The position numbers were made by a program, and so were the translations under genes. The notes under the pieces are model-generated. The model was given only the letters and a program-made list of their open reading frames with translations, searched no databases and was not told the DNA's origin. Shown one piece after another: positions 1 to 8,800 of a DNA stretch of 13,000 nt. Position 1 is the stretch's first letter. Each line of letters opens with the position of its first letter. This DNA comes from X23 sp050251575 (GTDB lineage: Bacteria; Bacillota; Clostridia; SK-Y3), in assembly GCA_050251575.1 (NCBI GenBank), contig JBFWMP010000075.1:1-13000 (forward strand). Reading direction: 5' to 3'.

Positions 1-21
1 TTTTTTTATTCAAAATATTAT

Positions 22-29
22 TAAATTTG
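22..29 (+). promoter_or_regulatory. Possible Bacteroidota -7 promoter element
   Basis: TAAATTTG matches the TAnnTTTG consensus of the Bacteroidota primary sigma factor. The expected -33 TTTG would fall at or beyond the left edge, so it cannot be checked. The site lies about 250 bases before the first operon gene, which would give a long leader running through gene remnants. An 8-base match in AT-rich DNA is weak evidence on its own. A second near match, TAAATTTTG at 259-267, has one base too many and sits almost on the start codon. Confidence 0.2.
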
Positions 30-85
30 CCAGCGATATTAAATCATTGCAAACAAAGGTATATATAAACAGACTGAAAGTAATT

Positions 86-108
86 TTTGTGGAGCGAAAG
101 CGCACAAA
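86..108 (+). repeat. Small hairpin with GAAA loop
   Basis: TTTGTG (86-91) pairs with CACAAA (103-108), and an inner GC/GC pair (94-95 with 100-101) closes a GAAA tetraloop. A two-base and a one-base bulge interrupt the stem. No T-run follows on either strand, so it does not look like an intrinsic terminator. It could be a structure in the operon leader if transcription starts upstream. Confidence 0.35.
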
Positions 109-122
109 TAAGTGAGTTATAG

Positions 123-271
123 AACAACTCCATAAATCCCCTCAACAGTATTGAAGTGGAGTACCTACGCGGTGCATCCTTTGCTAAAACGCTGCTGGAG
201 ATGGAAAAGCCCCTGAAGTGAAAGTGAAGGATTTTATTGATGCCAACAGGTTAATAAATAAATTTTGGTAA
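123..271 (+). pseudogene. Frameshifted C-terminal fragment of an unidentified gene
   Basis: Two adjacent reading frames look like parts of one protein end. The first is open from 123 (after an in-frame TAG at 120-122) to TGA 219-221 and reads ...EVEYLRGASFAKTLLEMEK. The second runs through about 206-268 and reads ...APEVKVKDFIDANRLINKFW before TAA 269-271. Restoring one A in the A-run at 205-208 joins them smoothly. I do not recognise the family. The fragment ends 9 bases before the first operon gene and has no visible start of its own, so it is probably a decayed leftover from the site where the operon inserted. Confidence 0.4.
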
Positions 272-280
272 TAACGTGAA

Positions 281-1684
281 ATGGAAAATCACAAAATAAT
301 AATAGGCTTGGTTGATGCGGACTTACTGAATGGCGGTACACGTCATCCGAATCTTGTATTGCTGAAATTAGCGGGATTCTTAAATGATAATGGAATTCTG
401 TTTCATCTGATTATTGACAAGGATGAGGATGTAGAAAAATATACAAAGATATTTATATCAAAGGTGTTTGCATTTACTCCTGATCCCCTCTTTTATGAGA
501 AGGAGAAAGGAACGATAGCAGAAAAGAAGTTCAAGGTTGGGGGAACAGGTGACTATGCAATAAAGAAGGATGTGAATGACTTCAAGGCAGCTCGCACTAG
601 GGATATGAGCCAATTGGAGAATGACGAATTTCTGAATCGATATCCGAATAAGAGAGGTGGCAAAAAGTTATTAGGTATTGATATGCGTAGACAGATGCCA
701 TATTATAAACTTTACGACGAATATGTCAAGATTAAGATAGCGGAAGGAAGGCGTGCTTCATATTTCAATGACTACCTCTACTATTCTATTGGCTTCCTGA
801 CTCGTGGCTGTATGCGTCATTGCCCCTTTTGTGTCAATAAATTAGAGAATGAGGTTTACCCTTATTCCGATCTTGAATGGTTCTTGGATGAAGAAAGAGA
901 TGAAAAAGGCAATTTAGTTCGTCCGTACATTTATCTTTGGGATGATAACTTCTTAGCTGCTTCGAAAGAAATCTGGAAGCCGATGTTGCAAAAGCTGATT
1001 GATTCAAAGCGACCATTCCAGTTTAGACAGGGGCTTGATGAACGAATACTTGCTGAAAGTGAAGACGGAGAAGAGATTGCTTTGATGCTATCAAAATGTA
1101 AGTATCATGGCGATTTCATTTTTGCCTTTGATAATTGGCGAGACCGTGAAAAGATAATCAAAGCTCTCAAGATTTGGAAGCGGTATAATCCGAAAAGAAT
1201 GACAAAATTCTATTTGTTTTGTGGTTACACACTGAAAGCAGGAGAAGACGAAAAGCTTTACAATGACATAAAGATCCTATTTGAGCGCATTCGCATTTTG
1301 ATGCAATATGGATGTTTTGGATATGTGATGCGACATGCTGATTATGAGAATCATGAGCAATCGAACATCTATGTGCAAATTGCTCGTTGGTGCAATCAGC
1401 CACAATTCTATCGTTATATGTCATTCTGGGAATACTGCTACCGCAATCAGTCATATTGGGAACAAAAAACAAAAAAATTAGATGTGCCTAATCAGATTCC
1501 ATTTCAAGAGTTTGAAGAACGTCTAAAAACTGGATATTATGTCAAGGACGGTCTCAGGCTTTGTAAGACAATACAAACGTTAGTGGATTTTATGTCCAAA
1601 TTTCAAGAACATCGAGAAGAATTGCTTGAGATGTTCAATTATAAATTGAAAGAATTAGAAAACCCAACCCTTTGGATTAAATAA
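281..1684 (+). CDS. Radical SAM protein heading a DISARM-like operon
   Basis: The 467-residue protein contains a canonical radical SAM cluster motif, C177-x3-C181-x2-C184 (CMRHCPFC), whose three cysteines bind the [4Fe-4S] cluster that cleaves S-adenosylmethionine. About 170 residues precede it. The start (GLVDADLLNGGTRHPN) resembles the N-terminal alpha/beta domain of B12-binding-type radical SAM proteins, but I see no DxHxxG cobalamin motif, so cobalamin use is doubtful. Acidic and aromatic segments consistent with the radical SAM barrel (YIYLWDDNF, FRQGLDERIL) follow. The substrate is unknown. The gene ends two bases before the nuclease-helicase gene and is probably the first of the operon; the ATG at 281 lacks a Shine-Dalgarno sequence. 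Known DISARM modules carry a SAM-dependent DNA methyltransferase, so modification of DNA or another nucleic acid is possible here but is inference. Similar radical SAM proteins of unknown function occur in bacterial accessory regions, so an independent cargo role is the alternative. Confidence 0.85.
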   Translation: MENHKIIIGLVDADLLNGGTRHPNLVLLKLAGFLNDNGILFHLIIDKDEDVEKYTKIFISKVFAFTPDPLFYEKEKGTIAEKKFKVGGTGDYAIKKDVNDFKAARTRDMSQLENDEFLNRYPNKRGGKKLLGIDMRRQMPYYKLYDEYVKIKIAEGRRASYFNDYLYYSIGFLTRGCMRHCPFCVNKLENEVYPYSDLEWFLDEERDEKGNLVRPYIYLWDDNFLAASKEIWKPMLQKLIDSKRPFQFRQGLDERILAESEDGEEIALMLSKCKYHGDFIFAFDNWRDREKIIKALKIWKRYNPKRMTKFYLFCGYTLKAGEDEKLYNDIKILFERIRILMQYGCFGYVMRHADYENHEQSNIYVQIARWCNQPQFYRYMSFWEYCYRNQSYWEQKTKKLDVPNQIPFQEFEERLKTGYYVKDGLRLCKTIQTLVDFMSKFQEHREELLEMFNYKLKELENPTLWIK

Positions 1685-1686
1685 TT

Positions 1687-3426
1687 ATGATTGCCGATCA
1701 CACAGAAAAGAGCTTGTCTCGCTTAGAATATCTAATAACGAAGAACGATGGGACTCCGTTACAAGGAGAAATTGATATGTACAGGAGGATTGTGCATGAT
1801 TGTGAAAATAGTTCAATTACATGGCATTTCTGGCATGATATCAACTTGCATATTCAGTCAGGTAGAGCATCTGAGATTCAGATTGATTTTTTACTCATCT
1901 CTGAATTAGGTGCGATTGTCGTAGAAGTAAAAGGTGGAGCTATTCAAATAGAAGCTGGAAAATATTTTTATCAAAATAGAGGAATACTTACTCCGATGGG
2001 ACGTTCGCCATTTCAACAAGCTGAAGATTATCAATGGGCGATAATAAAAAGCAAGGTAATAAATGGGGAAGAAGTCTTTGTTGATCATGTTTGTGCTTTT
2101 CCTCATGCCACACTTGACCGTACGAGTAGCAATCCCGCACAGGATCTTTCATATAAGATGTGGAACAAAAACGATCAAGATTCTGACAAATCTTTCGCCG
2201 AGTTTTGTATTGATATTCTAAAAAAAGACAAACAGCGAAAACGCTGGACAAACACCAAATTATCTAGTGAGGTTTTAAATTCAGTGATCAATAGTTTTAC
2301 TCCAACAATCAAAGATTCTGGAAGGTATCGGCAGTCGTCATTGAAAGACATCTTGAATTGGCTGAATATATCGAACTTGGATGCTTTGGAAAGCCTTCAA
2401 AGAAATCATAGGGTAGTAATAGAAGGTGGTCCAGGTACTGGAAAGACGACGATTGCTAAAGCTTTCATCAAGAAAAACAAAGGTCTACGTGGATTATACT
2501 TATGCTGGACTAAATTGCTTGCGGCACAAATAAAATATATTTTACAGTTAGAAGGACTTTTTAATTGTGAAGTGGAAAGTTATACTTCATACATGCATCG
2601 AATCTCAAAGGGAAATATTTCTATAAACGAATTGAGTCTGACGACTGGATTGCAAGAATTGGAATCCACAATTGAGGTGTATATGAAAGGTCAATCATAC
2701 GACTATGTAATAATAGATGAAGCTCAGGATGTTGCAGACAAAGGTATGACAGTAATTCTAAGAGAGCTCACTTCTTTACAACACACAGGTCTTCAGACAG
2801 GACGTTTTTTGGTATTATATGATATTGAACAGGGATATAACAGCGGAACTCGCAATTTGGAATCAGCAATAGACGATATTACTCGAACATCTGCACACTT
2901 TACAATCAACGGGAACAAACGGGTCCCGACAAACATCGAAATTGTTAGATATGCTAATGAGTTGTTGGATTTAAAACCGGAAGAGGTTGCTGCTTTCTGG
3001 AACGCAATCAACAATGATGAGAGTGCGTGTAAAATACACGTTGTAAATGATTCGAAGACTCTTACAAGAGTTTTGAAACAAAAAAGGAAAGAATTAACCT
3101 CTATTAGCCCATCGTTACAAAATTCCACAATCCTTGTTCATTCAGATTTACTATATCCAATAAACGGAGAACAAGACTCCGTTTATGATAAACTCACATA
3201 CTCGGATTCAGTTATAGAATTATCTATAGAAAACATACATAGACTGCCAGAGCATGCAATCGGTCTTTCAACTATATTGAAATACAAAGGTTTGGAAAAT
3301 GAAAACATCATTCTTGTCATACCAATTAAATCACTAAGAAGCTCATTCGACAACTTCTTGTTTGAAATTTATGTAGGCATGACACGCGCTATTATGAATA
3401 TTGATATATTTATCCTTAATACGTAA
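1687..3426 (+). CDS. NERD nuclease domain fused to superfamily 1 helicase
   Basis: The 579-residue protein has two parts. Residues about 25-130 form a NERD (nuclease-related) domain of the restriction-endonuclease-like fold: G27-E28, D67 in EIQIDFLL, the E80-x-K82 pair in VVEVKGG, and P108-F-Q110-Q at the helix that usually closes the fold. D67, E80 and K82 are the expected metal and catalytic residues. From about 235 to the end is a UvrD/Rep-like helicase: Walker A GGPGTGKT (247-254), Walker B IIDEAQD (342-348), a motif III-like DIEQ (379-382), YKGLE (533-537) and the C-terminal VGMTRA with R567. All key residues appear intact, so it is plausibly an ATP-driven nuclease-helicase acting on foreign DNA. 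NERD-UvrD fusions are a known family, also found outside DISARM. The ATG lies 2 bases after the previous stop and 6 bases separate it from the next gene, which implies co-expression. It may supply the nuclease activity otherwise associated with DrmC or a helicase role like DrmD (inference). Confidence 0.88.
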   Translation: MIADHTEKSLSRLEYLITKNDGTPLQGEIDMYRRIVHDCENSSITWHFWHDINLHIQSGRASEIQIDFLLISELGAIVVEVKGGAIQIEAGKYFYQNRGILTPMGRSPFQQAEDYQWAIIKSKVINGEEVFVDHVCAFPHATLDRTSSNPAQDLSYKMWNKNDQDSDKSFAEFCIDILKKDKQRKRWTNTKLSSEVLNSVINSFTPTIKDSGRYRQSSLKDILNWLNISNLDALESLQRNHRVVIEGGPGTGKTTIAKAFIKKNKGLRGLYLCWTKLLAAQIKYILQLEGLFNCEVESYTSYMHRISKGNISINELSLTTGLQELESTIEVYMKGQSYDYVIIDEAQDVADKGMTVILRELTSLQHTGLQTGRFLVLYDIEQGYNSGTRNLESAIDDITRTSAHFTINGNKRVPTNIEIVRYANELLDLKPEEVAAFWNAINNDESACKIHVVNDSKTLTRVLKQKRKELTSISPSLQNSTILVHSDLLYPINGEQDSVYDKLTYSDSVIELSIENIHRLPEHAIGLSTILKYKGLENENIILVIPIKSLRSSFDNFLFEIYVGMTRAIMNIDIFILNT

Positions 3427-3432
3427 TGTGCC

Positions 3433-5820
3433 ATGATAAGTCAAAGCTTCGTTAATCATTACAATCTTGATAATTCCGATTTAAATCTGATTATCAACAT
3501 TATGTGTCATCCTAAAAAAGAAGATGCACGTAGATTTCTGTGTGTGATTAACGATGCCATGGATTATTACATGAGTAGGACAGATGATGAAGTACGCTAT
3601 CCATTGTTGTACATTCCTGCATCTGAGCATTGGGCACAAGAGGTTTGTATCGAGTTTGTCACACTTAAATTATCTTTACTCTACAACAGTCTGATACAAG
3701 AAAGATTAAAATTAAAGATTGGTGTTCGAAACACCGTATTTATTCCAGAAGACTGTACTGGTGGTAGTAAAAAGCATAAGCAACTTCTTGCAAATTTCCG
3801 ATATTCAAAACAAGTTTATAATCAGATAAAAGACTTATCCATTCCCAAAGAAACCCACAGAAAGAATCTCATTATTTGCAAACCCTTTAATTGTTCAACT
3901 CCAGAAAATCCTTATTTGGATAATTATTGCGGAAATGAAAAATCAATCTGCGATAGACATTTTACAGTAACAAGAGCAGATATTGATGTTGACAAGTTAG
4001 ACAAACCAATAAAGAAAGATAAGGGGAATAGTTGCAAAATCGAAAATATGTTTGTGTTTCTTTCAAGAAGTACTGATGGGCGTTTTTCAGATGCCTATTC
4101 TTTCCAGAAACCAAGAATAGAGAGACTCAACAAATTAGAAGCAGGAATACGGAACGTATTCTATTTTTACTTCTCCACAAAGCCGTTTAAGCTTCAAAGA
4201 TTACTTATGTGGAAACTGAAGAATGCAACCGACATCTTACATGAAGATATAAAAGATATGAAAGATTTCATTTCCCTGTCAGCTGAAGAGTCTGATTATA
4301 TCTTTGGAAGAATGCACAAGCAGACCAATTGTATAATAGAATCAAATGAGCTTGATGAATTTAAAAGCCTAGCGGATGATGCATTGGAAGCTTGTGAATA
4401 TAATGTTCAAGCCAGAAACAATTTAGCCATTTGTTATGATAAGCATTCTCAAGAATTGTTTAAGAGCCAATACGGAAATATAATTGATGATATTGACGCA
4501 CAGTATTTTGATATTTTTCTGAAAAATATTCGAGACACATGGGAAAATAAAATATTTCCTACGGTAATGTCATTTATGGATGGCCAAACAAATACTTGTC
4601 TAATACTTGATTATTTCATGTCAGATGAGTATAAGACACACCTTGTTTCTCTATTTGAAATATACAATATTCAGGCAGATATAACAACCTTTAATTCTTT
4701 AAAATACAAATGCGTTGACGGTAAATATCTATCAAATAACACATCGAACAAAATAATTGTCTTATCATATCAGGGACATTATGTTGGCAGACCTTACAAT
4801 CACTATCCGAACTCTTTTGATCCGATATGTCTTGGAGAAGGGCAAGAGTTGTTAAATGTACTCAACAACTTTATCTTCGATCCATATTATGCTGTACAAA
4901 ATTATGAATACCATAAGACATTAAGAAATGTGCTATCCTCAGACTACAGAAAGAACTATGTAAAATGCACTATCCCACTTCCTCTCCGTCCCATAAGGAA
5001 GATCGAAGATAGCGGCGACAGAACAACATCACATTCTGGAAGTTATAACTCAAATCAAAGCTATCAGAAATATAGAGTATCTACTAGTGGTGGAGCAACA
5101 ATAAAACTAATCGAATCGGATTATGTTATCAGCAAGGAGAAGAATAAGTTCTGTTCTATACAAGTTATTTCAGTATCAGAACTTAATTCACTAATGCAGG
5201 AAAGTGACCACGATGTCTTGATATGTTCATTATCGGAACTCCAAGAAAAATTGGAAGAGATTCTTGAAAAGTCTAAAGACGAAATAAAGAAAGACGAGCT
5301 ATACATTCGCCAAGATAGTCGTTATGCTTTGTCTGAAGAAGAAATATTTTCAGAAAGTGAACTTTGGCAGATCTTATTACGAAGACAGGTTGAGCAAAAG
5401 GGTTCTACAATAGTGTATGCAGAACTTATGGAAAAAATTCCTTATTCGGAACAAATCAAGATGTACTCTTTCGAAAGGTGGTATGCACCAAATGATGATA
5501 TGATATTGCCCCGTAGCCGTATGATGCAGGACGCCATATTTGAATACCTGTCAATAGCAAAACCATACGACAAAATTGTCAGACGTAAAAAAGCCCAAAA
5601 GGGAACGATGACAGAACGTAAGAATTCAATGTTAAGGACGTTCTTGTGCAACAACTTGTTCTCAGAAGATTTTATAAAATCGTTTGAACGGCTGAGTGAT
5701 GGTATCAAGGATATGCTTGGTATAGATAATTCTGGTGACTTGGAAGCATTGATTGATTTGCTTAAGAAGGAAATAAAATACGTTGAAATAAAATCCATAT
5801 CAAAATATGATAAAAACTAA
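3433..5820 (+). CDS. drmE: DrmE-like DISARM protein of unknown mechanism
   Basis: The 795-residue protein lies directly upstream of drmA, and its size and position match DrmE of class 2 DISARM. The assignment rests mainly on that context, because I see no motif that defines the family. Visible features are a cysteine/histidine group in the N-terminal part (C149, C154, C166, C173, H176) that might bind metal, a Ser/Gly/Asn/Thr-rich segment at about 525-556 that looks like a flexible linker, a charged probable coiled coil around 595-620, and a helical C-terminal region containing FERWYAPNDDMILPRSR (from F680) followed by a very basic stretch (VRRKKAQKG) suited to nucleic-acid contact. I see no Walker A, no methyltransferase motif and no nuclease signature. 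No Shine-Dalgarno precedes the ATG. The last 14 bases overlap drmA, which suggests translational coupling and a shared complex. A degenerate helicase fold is possible but cannot be shown by eye. Confidence 0.65.
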   Translation: MISQSFVNHYNLDNSDLNLIINIMCHPKKEDARRFLCVINDAMDYYMSRTDDEVRYPLLYIPASEHWAQEVCIEFVTLKLSLLYNSLIQERLKLKIGVRNTVFIPEDCTGGSKKHKQLLANFRYSKQVYNQIKDLSIPKETHRKNLIICKPFNCSTPENPYLDNYCGNEKSICDRHFTVTRADIDVDKLDKPIKKDKGNSCKIENMFVFLSRSTDGRFSDAYSFQKPRIERLNKLEAGIRNVFYFYFSTKPFKLQRLLMWKLKNATDILHEDIKDMKDFISLSAEESDYIFGRMHKQTNCIIESNELDEFKSLADDALEACEYNVQARNNLAICYDKHSQELFKSQYGNIIDDIDAQYFDIFLKNIRDTWENKIFPTVMSFMDGQTNTCLILDYFMSDEYKTHLVSLFEIYNIQADITTFNSLKYKCVDGKYLSNNTSNKIIVLSYQGHYVGRPYNHYPNSFDPICLGEGQELLNVLNNFIFDPYYAVQNYEYHKTLRNVLSSDYRKNYVKCTIPLPLRPIRKIEDSGDRTTSHSGSYNSNQSYQKYRVSTSGGATIKLIESDYVISKEKNKFCSIQVISVSELNSLMQESDHDVLICSLSELQEKLEEILEKSKDEIKKDELYIRQDSRYALSEEEIFSESELWQILLRRQVEQKGSTIVYAELMEKIPYSEQIKMYSFERWYAPNDDMILPRSRMMQDAIFEYLSIAKPYDKIVRRKKAQKGTMTERKNSMLRTFLCNNLFSEDFIKSFERLSDGIKDMLGIDNSGDLEALIDLLKKEIKYVEIKSISKYDKN

Positions 5821-8800
5821 GCGCGAATCTTTGGAGCAGTTTATAAAAGAACAGCTCATCGGTCCTGGGGGATGCAAAGGCTTGTATTCTTTAAAGCCAA
5901 GTGCATCAGAGGATGAAAACTCAGAAGAATTGGGTGAAGTTGTAAGTACTACCCCTGGTTCTATTTATAGTTCTGCAATATTATTTCCCCCGAAGAAAGA
6001 AATTAAGACAGAAGGTTTCGTTGAGCAAGAAAATAGTATTGTGACAGAAACGATTGAAACACCAAAGGACGGAAATGATCAAGAAACAGAGCTCGAAGAG
6101 ATAACTGATACATCACAGAATGACGATGAAGACTTAAATTCTTTAAGCAGAAGATTCCCGTCTTCTATGGGCGTTTCTTGTTGTTTGGACTCGGGCTTCT
6201 CCAATGACAACGATTTGAAAATCATAGTTTCAGGTCGGTATTATACTAAAGTTGAACAGTATACGCGCTTAGAAGTCATTGTTGAAGAACAGGAAGAGTT
6301 TGAATCTTTCTTCAAAAAAAATGCGGATGTATTTAATGAATTGTTTGTTTTAGAACGCAACAAACTATCATTACGTCACACTATTCCACAATCTCAACTA
6401 TCATCATACAAAGAAAATTTTCGAGCACTAAACATCAAGATAACTGCTGAGATAGCACAGAACCCTGACGGAAGTGTTGACCCAATCTTTGCCGATGTCA
6501 CCTTTAAAGAGCAGTATAGATATTTTAGTTCCTATAAAGAGAGATTGTTTAAGAATCTTTCATCGTTGAAAGGCTCGGAATCATATTTAACAGTGCATGA
6601 AGCTGAAGTAATAAAGAAACGAATAGAAGTAATTGAAAGAAACGAAACCTTCTTCTCTTATATAGAAGATCTAATTGCAATTTGTGATAGTCGCAATTTT
6701 GGATATTGGGTCGAACATCTTTTTGAGAAAGAATTGGACTTGAGATCCTTAAATTTCCATATCTCCACAGAGGATGGAAAGGTCATTTATTCACCACAAA
6801 AGAACGATTGTCTCAAAAATATTATTTCTTTAAATATAAATGAATCAGAAACACTTTCACTCTCCGTATGGTTGCAGTTGATAAAAACAAAGGATGATAG
6901 AACCTATCTGAAGATTCTGTTAAACAACTCATCAACAGAAGTCAACACAGATGAACAGCATTATTATTCCATTGTTTCAGAAATAGTGAACGAAAGATGT
7001 TTATTTGGAGTAAAGGTTGATGCAAGTAGTAAGCATCTGTGTCAATACAAAAGCGTCTCTTCTGGTAGTCTCGACGATGAAGAAGCCCACAAGCTAAACT
7101 TTTTATATAGAAATATTGAAGATTACGGTGTCGGTCATCTTTGTTCTGTTGATTGGAATAAAGATGACAAAGGATTAATGCATGTATTTTCTGAATTTAT
7201 GCCAAGTATAGAAAGTCCAGATGTTGAACCTGTTCCAAGAGATAAATCATGCGAGAATGTAGAACAGGATGGTGTTATCTTACCAAAGCCTTATCTGGAT
7301 TTGGAGAGTTCACAATGTCTCCAGTTTAAATGGCTCTCTTTCTTATCTCCTACATCAGACACCGAAATTCTTAATAATCTTCTTGGCTTTTTAGATTCAT
7401 ACAAGTCGTGGATTCAAACGCAGCGAGACTATATCAATAGTTTGGATGATAAAGAAATGGCATTGCAAAATGTAAAAAATTGTGAGGTTGATTACGAAAG
7501 AATGAAGGCAAATGTGATTGAATTCTTGACTGATTCATCAAAAATGAAAGCTTTTAGAGTAATGAACGCCGCAATGTTTATGCAGTTGTGGCATAATAAA
7601 AAAGAGAATCAGAAGCAGATTCGTGAAGATGAAACGGAACTGAATTTTGAATTTTATCGGAAAGCAACAGATGACATATTTCCTGGAGTTGAACATGCTG
7701 CATGGCGACCATTCCAGTTAGCTTTTATCTTATTAAACCTTGATGGTATCTTCAAAAGCCAGAATGATTTATCATGGTCAAAAAGGAATGAACTAGTTGA
7801 TTTGGTTTGGTTCCCAACGGGTGGCGGTAAAACTGAAGCATACTTAGGTCTTATTGCCCTTACAATAATCAATAGGCGATTAACCAAATGTGAAGCTGGT
7901 TATGGTGTAACTGCAATAATGAGATATACGCTTCGGTTGTTGACAACACAACAATTCCAACGAGCATTGCGGCTGATTCTTGCTTTGGAACAGGTTCGTC
8001 TTTGGGAACTTGATAATTGCAAACTTGGAGATGAAGAAATCTCTATTGGATTGTTTGTGGGAGACCAGTCTTTGCCTAATTCTTTGGATGGTCTAAAAGA
8101 CGAATTACGAAAAAATTGGGAGAGTCGGACAGAAACAAACAATAATAGCAAAATACCATTGGACTTATGTCCTTGGTGTGGATCTAAATTGAAACATCAA
8201 ATAGACAGAAGTGGAGTGAAATTTTACTGCGAAAACCCATATTGTACATTTGATGTAGTAAATGCTGTCATACCTGTTAGATTGTGCGATGATGATATAT
8301 ACAAAAACCCTCCAACTTTGCTATTCGGAACTGTGGATAAGTTTGCACAACTTGCTCACAAAGTTAACACCGGAGGAAATAGGACTAATAAAGATTCAAG
8401 ACGCTTATTCGGACGCGGTGAAAATTGGAATAAGTTAACTCCAGACCTTATCATCCAAGATGAGCTACATTTACTGCTAGGTCCTTTAGGTTCTGCTGTG
8501 AGCTTGTTTGAATGTGCTATCGACCAACTTTGTACAAGGAACGAAAACGGACAGACTATTAGACCTAAAATTATTTCTTCGACAGCGACAACACGTAATA
8601 CAGCATTGCAAGTTCGTGCTTTGTACGATAGAGGAATAAGTATATTCCCGAAAAATGGAATTGACTACGATGACTCATTCTTTGCGTTCTACAAACGCAG
8701 TAAGATGGCTGGCGACAAAGACTGGTCGTTTGATTCAAAACGTAAATATATTGGTGTGATGCCAACAGGCAGAACACAAATGACCACACAGATGAGGCTT

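Larger units (their letters stand above)
2..115 (+). other. Partial open frame entering from the left edge, unidentified
   Basis: A frame is open from the left edge and closes at TGA 113-115, giving 37 codons rich in Lys, Ile and Val. It could be the C-terminus of a gene beginning outside the window, or chance openness in AT-rich sequence. I recognise no domain. The last third overlaps a small hairpin at 86-108. Confidence 0.2.

Noticed and set aside
834..1472. Open frames on the - strand within the radical SAM gene (834-1016, 1167-1472)
   Set aside because: They lie wholly inside a well-supported coding gene, show no domain and have low-complexity composition typical of antisense reading.
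281..1684. Radical SAM protein as a classical DNA methyltransferase
   Set aside because: It has no FxGxG or DPPY/NPPY-type motif; the only SAM-related signature is the radical SAM cysteine motif.
3433..5820. DrmE-like protein as an active helicase or nuclease
   Set aside because: I find no Walker A, DExx, HKD, PD-(D/E)xK or HNH signature in it, so no catalytic role is assigned.
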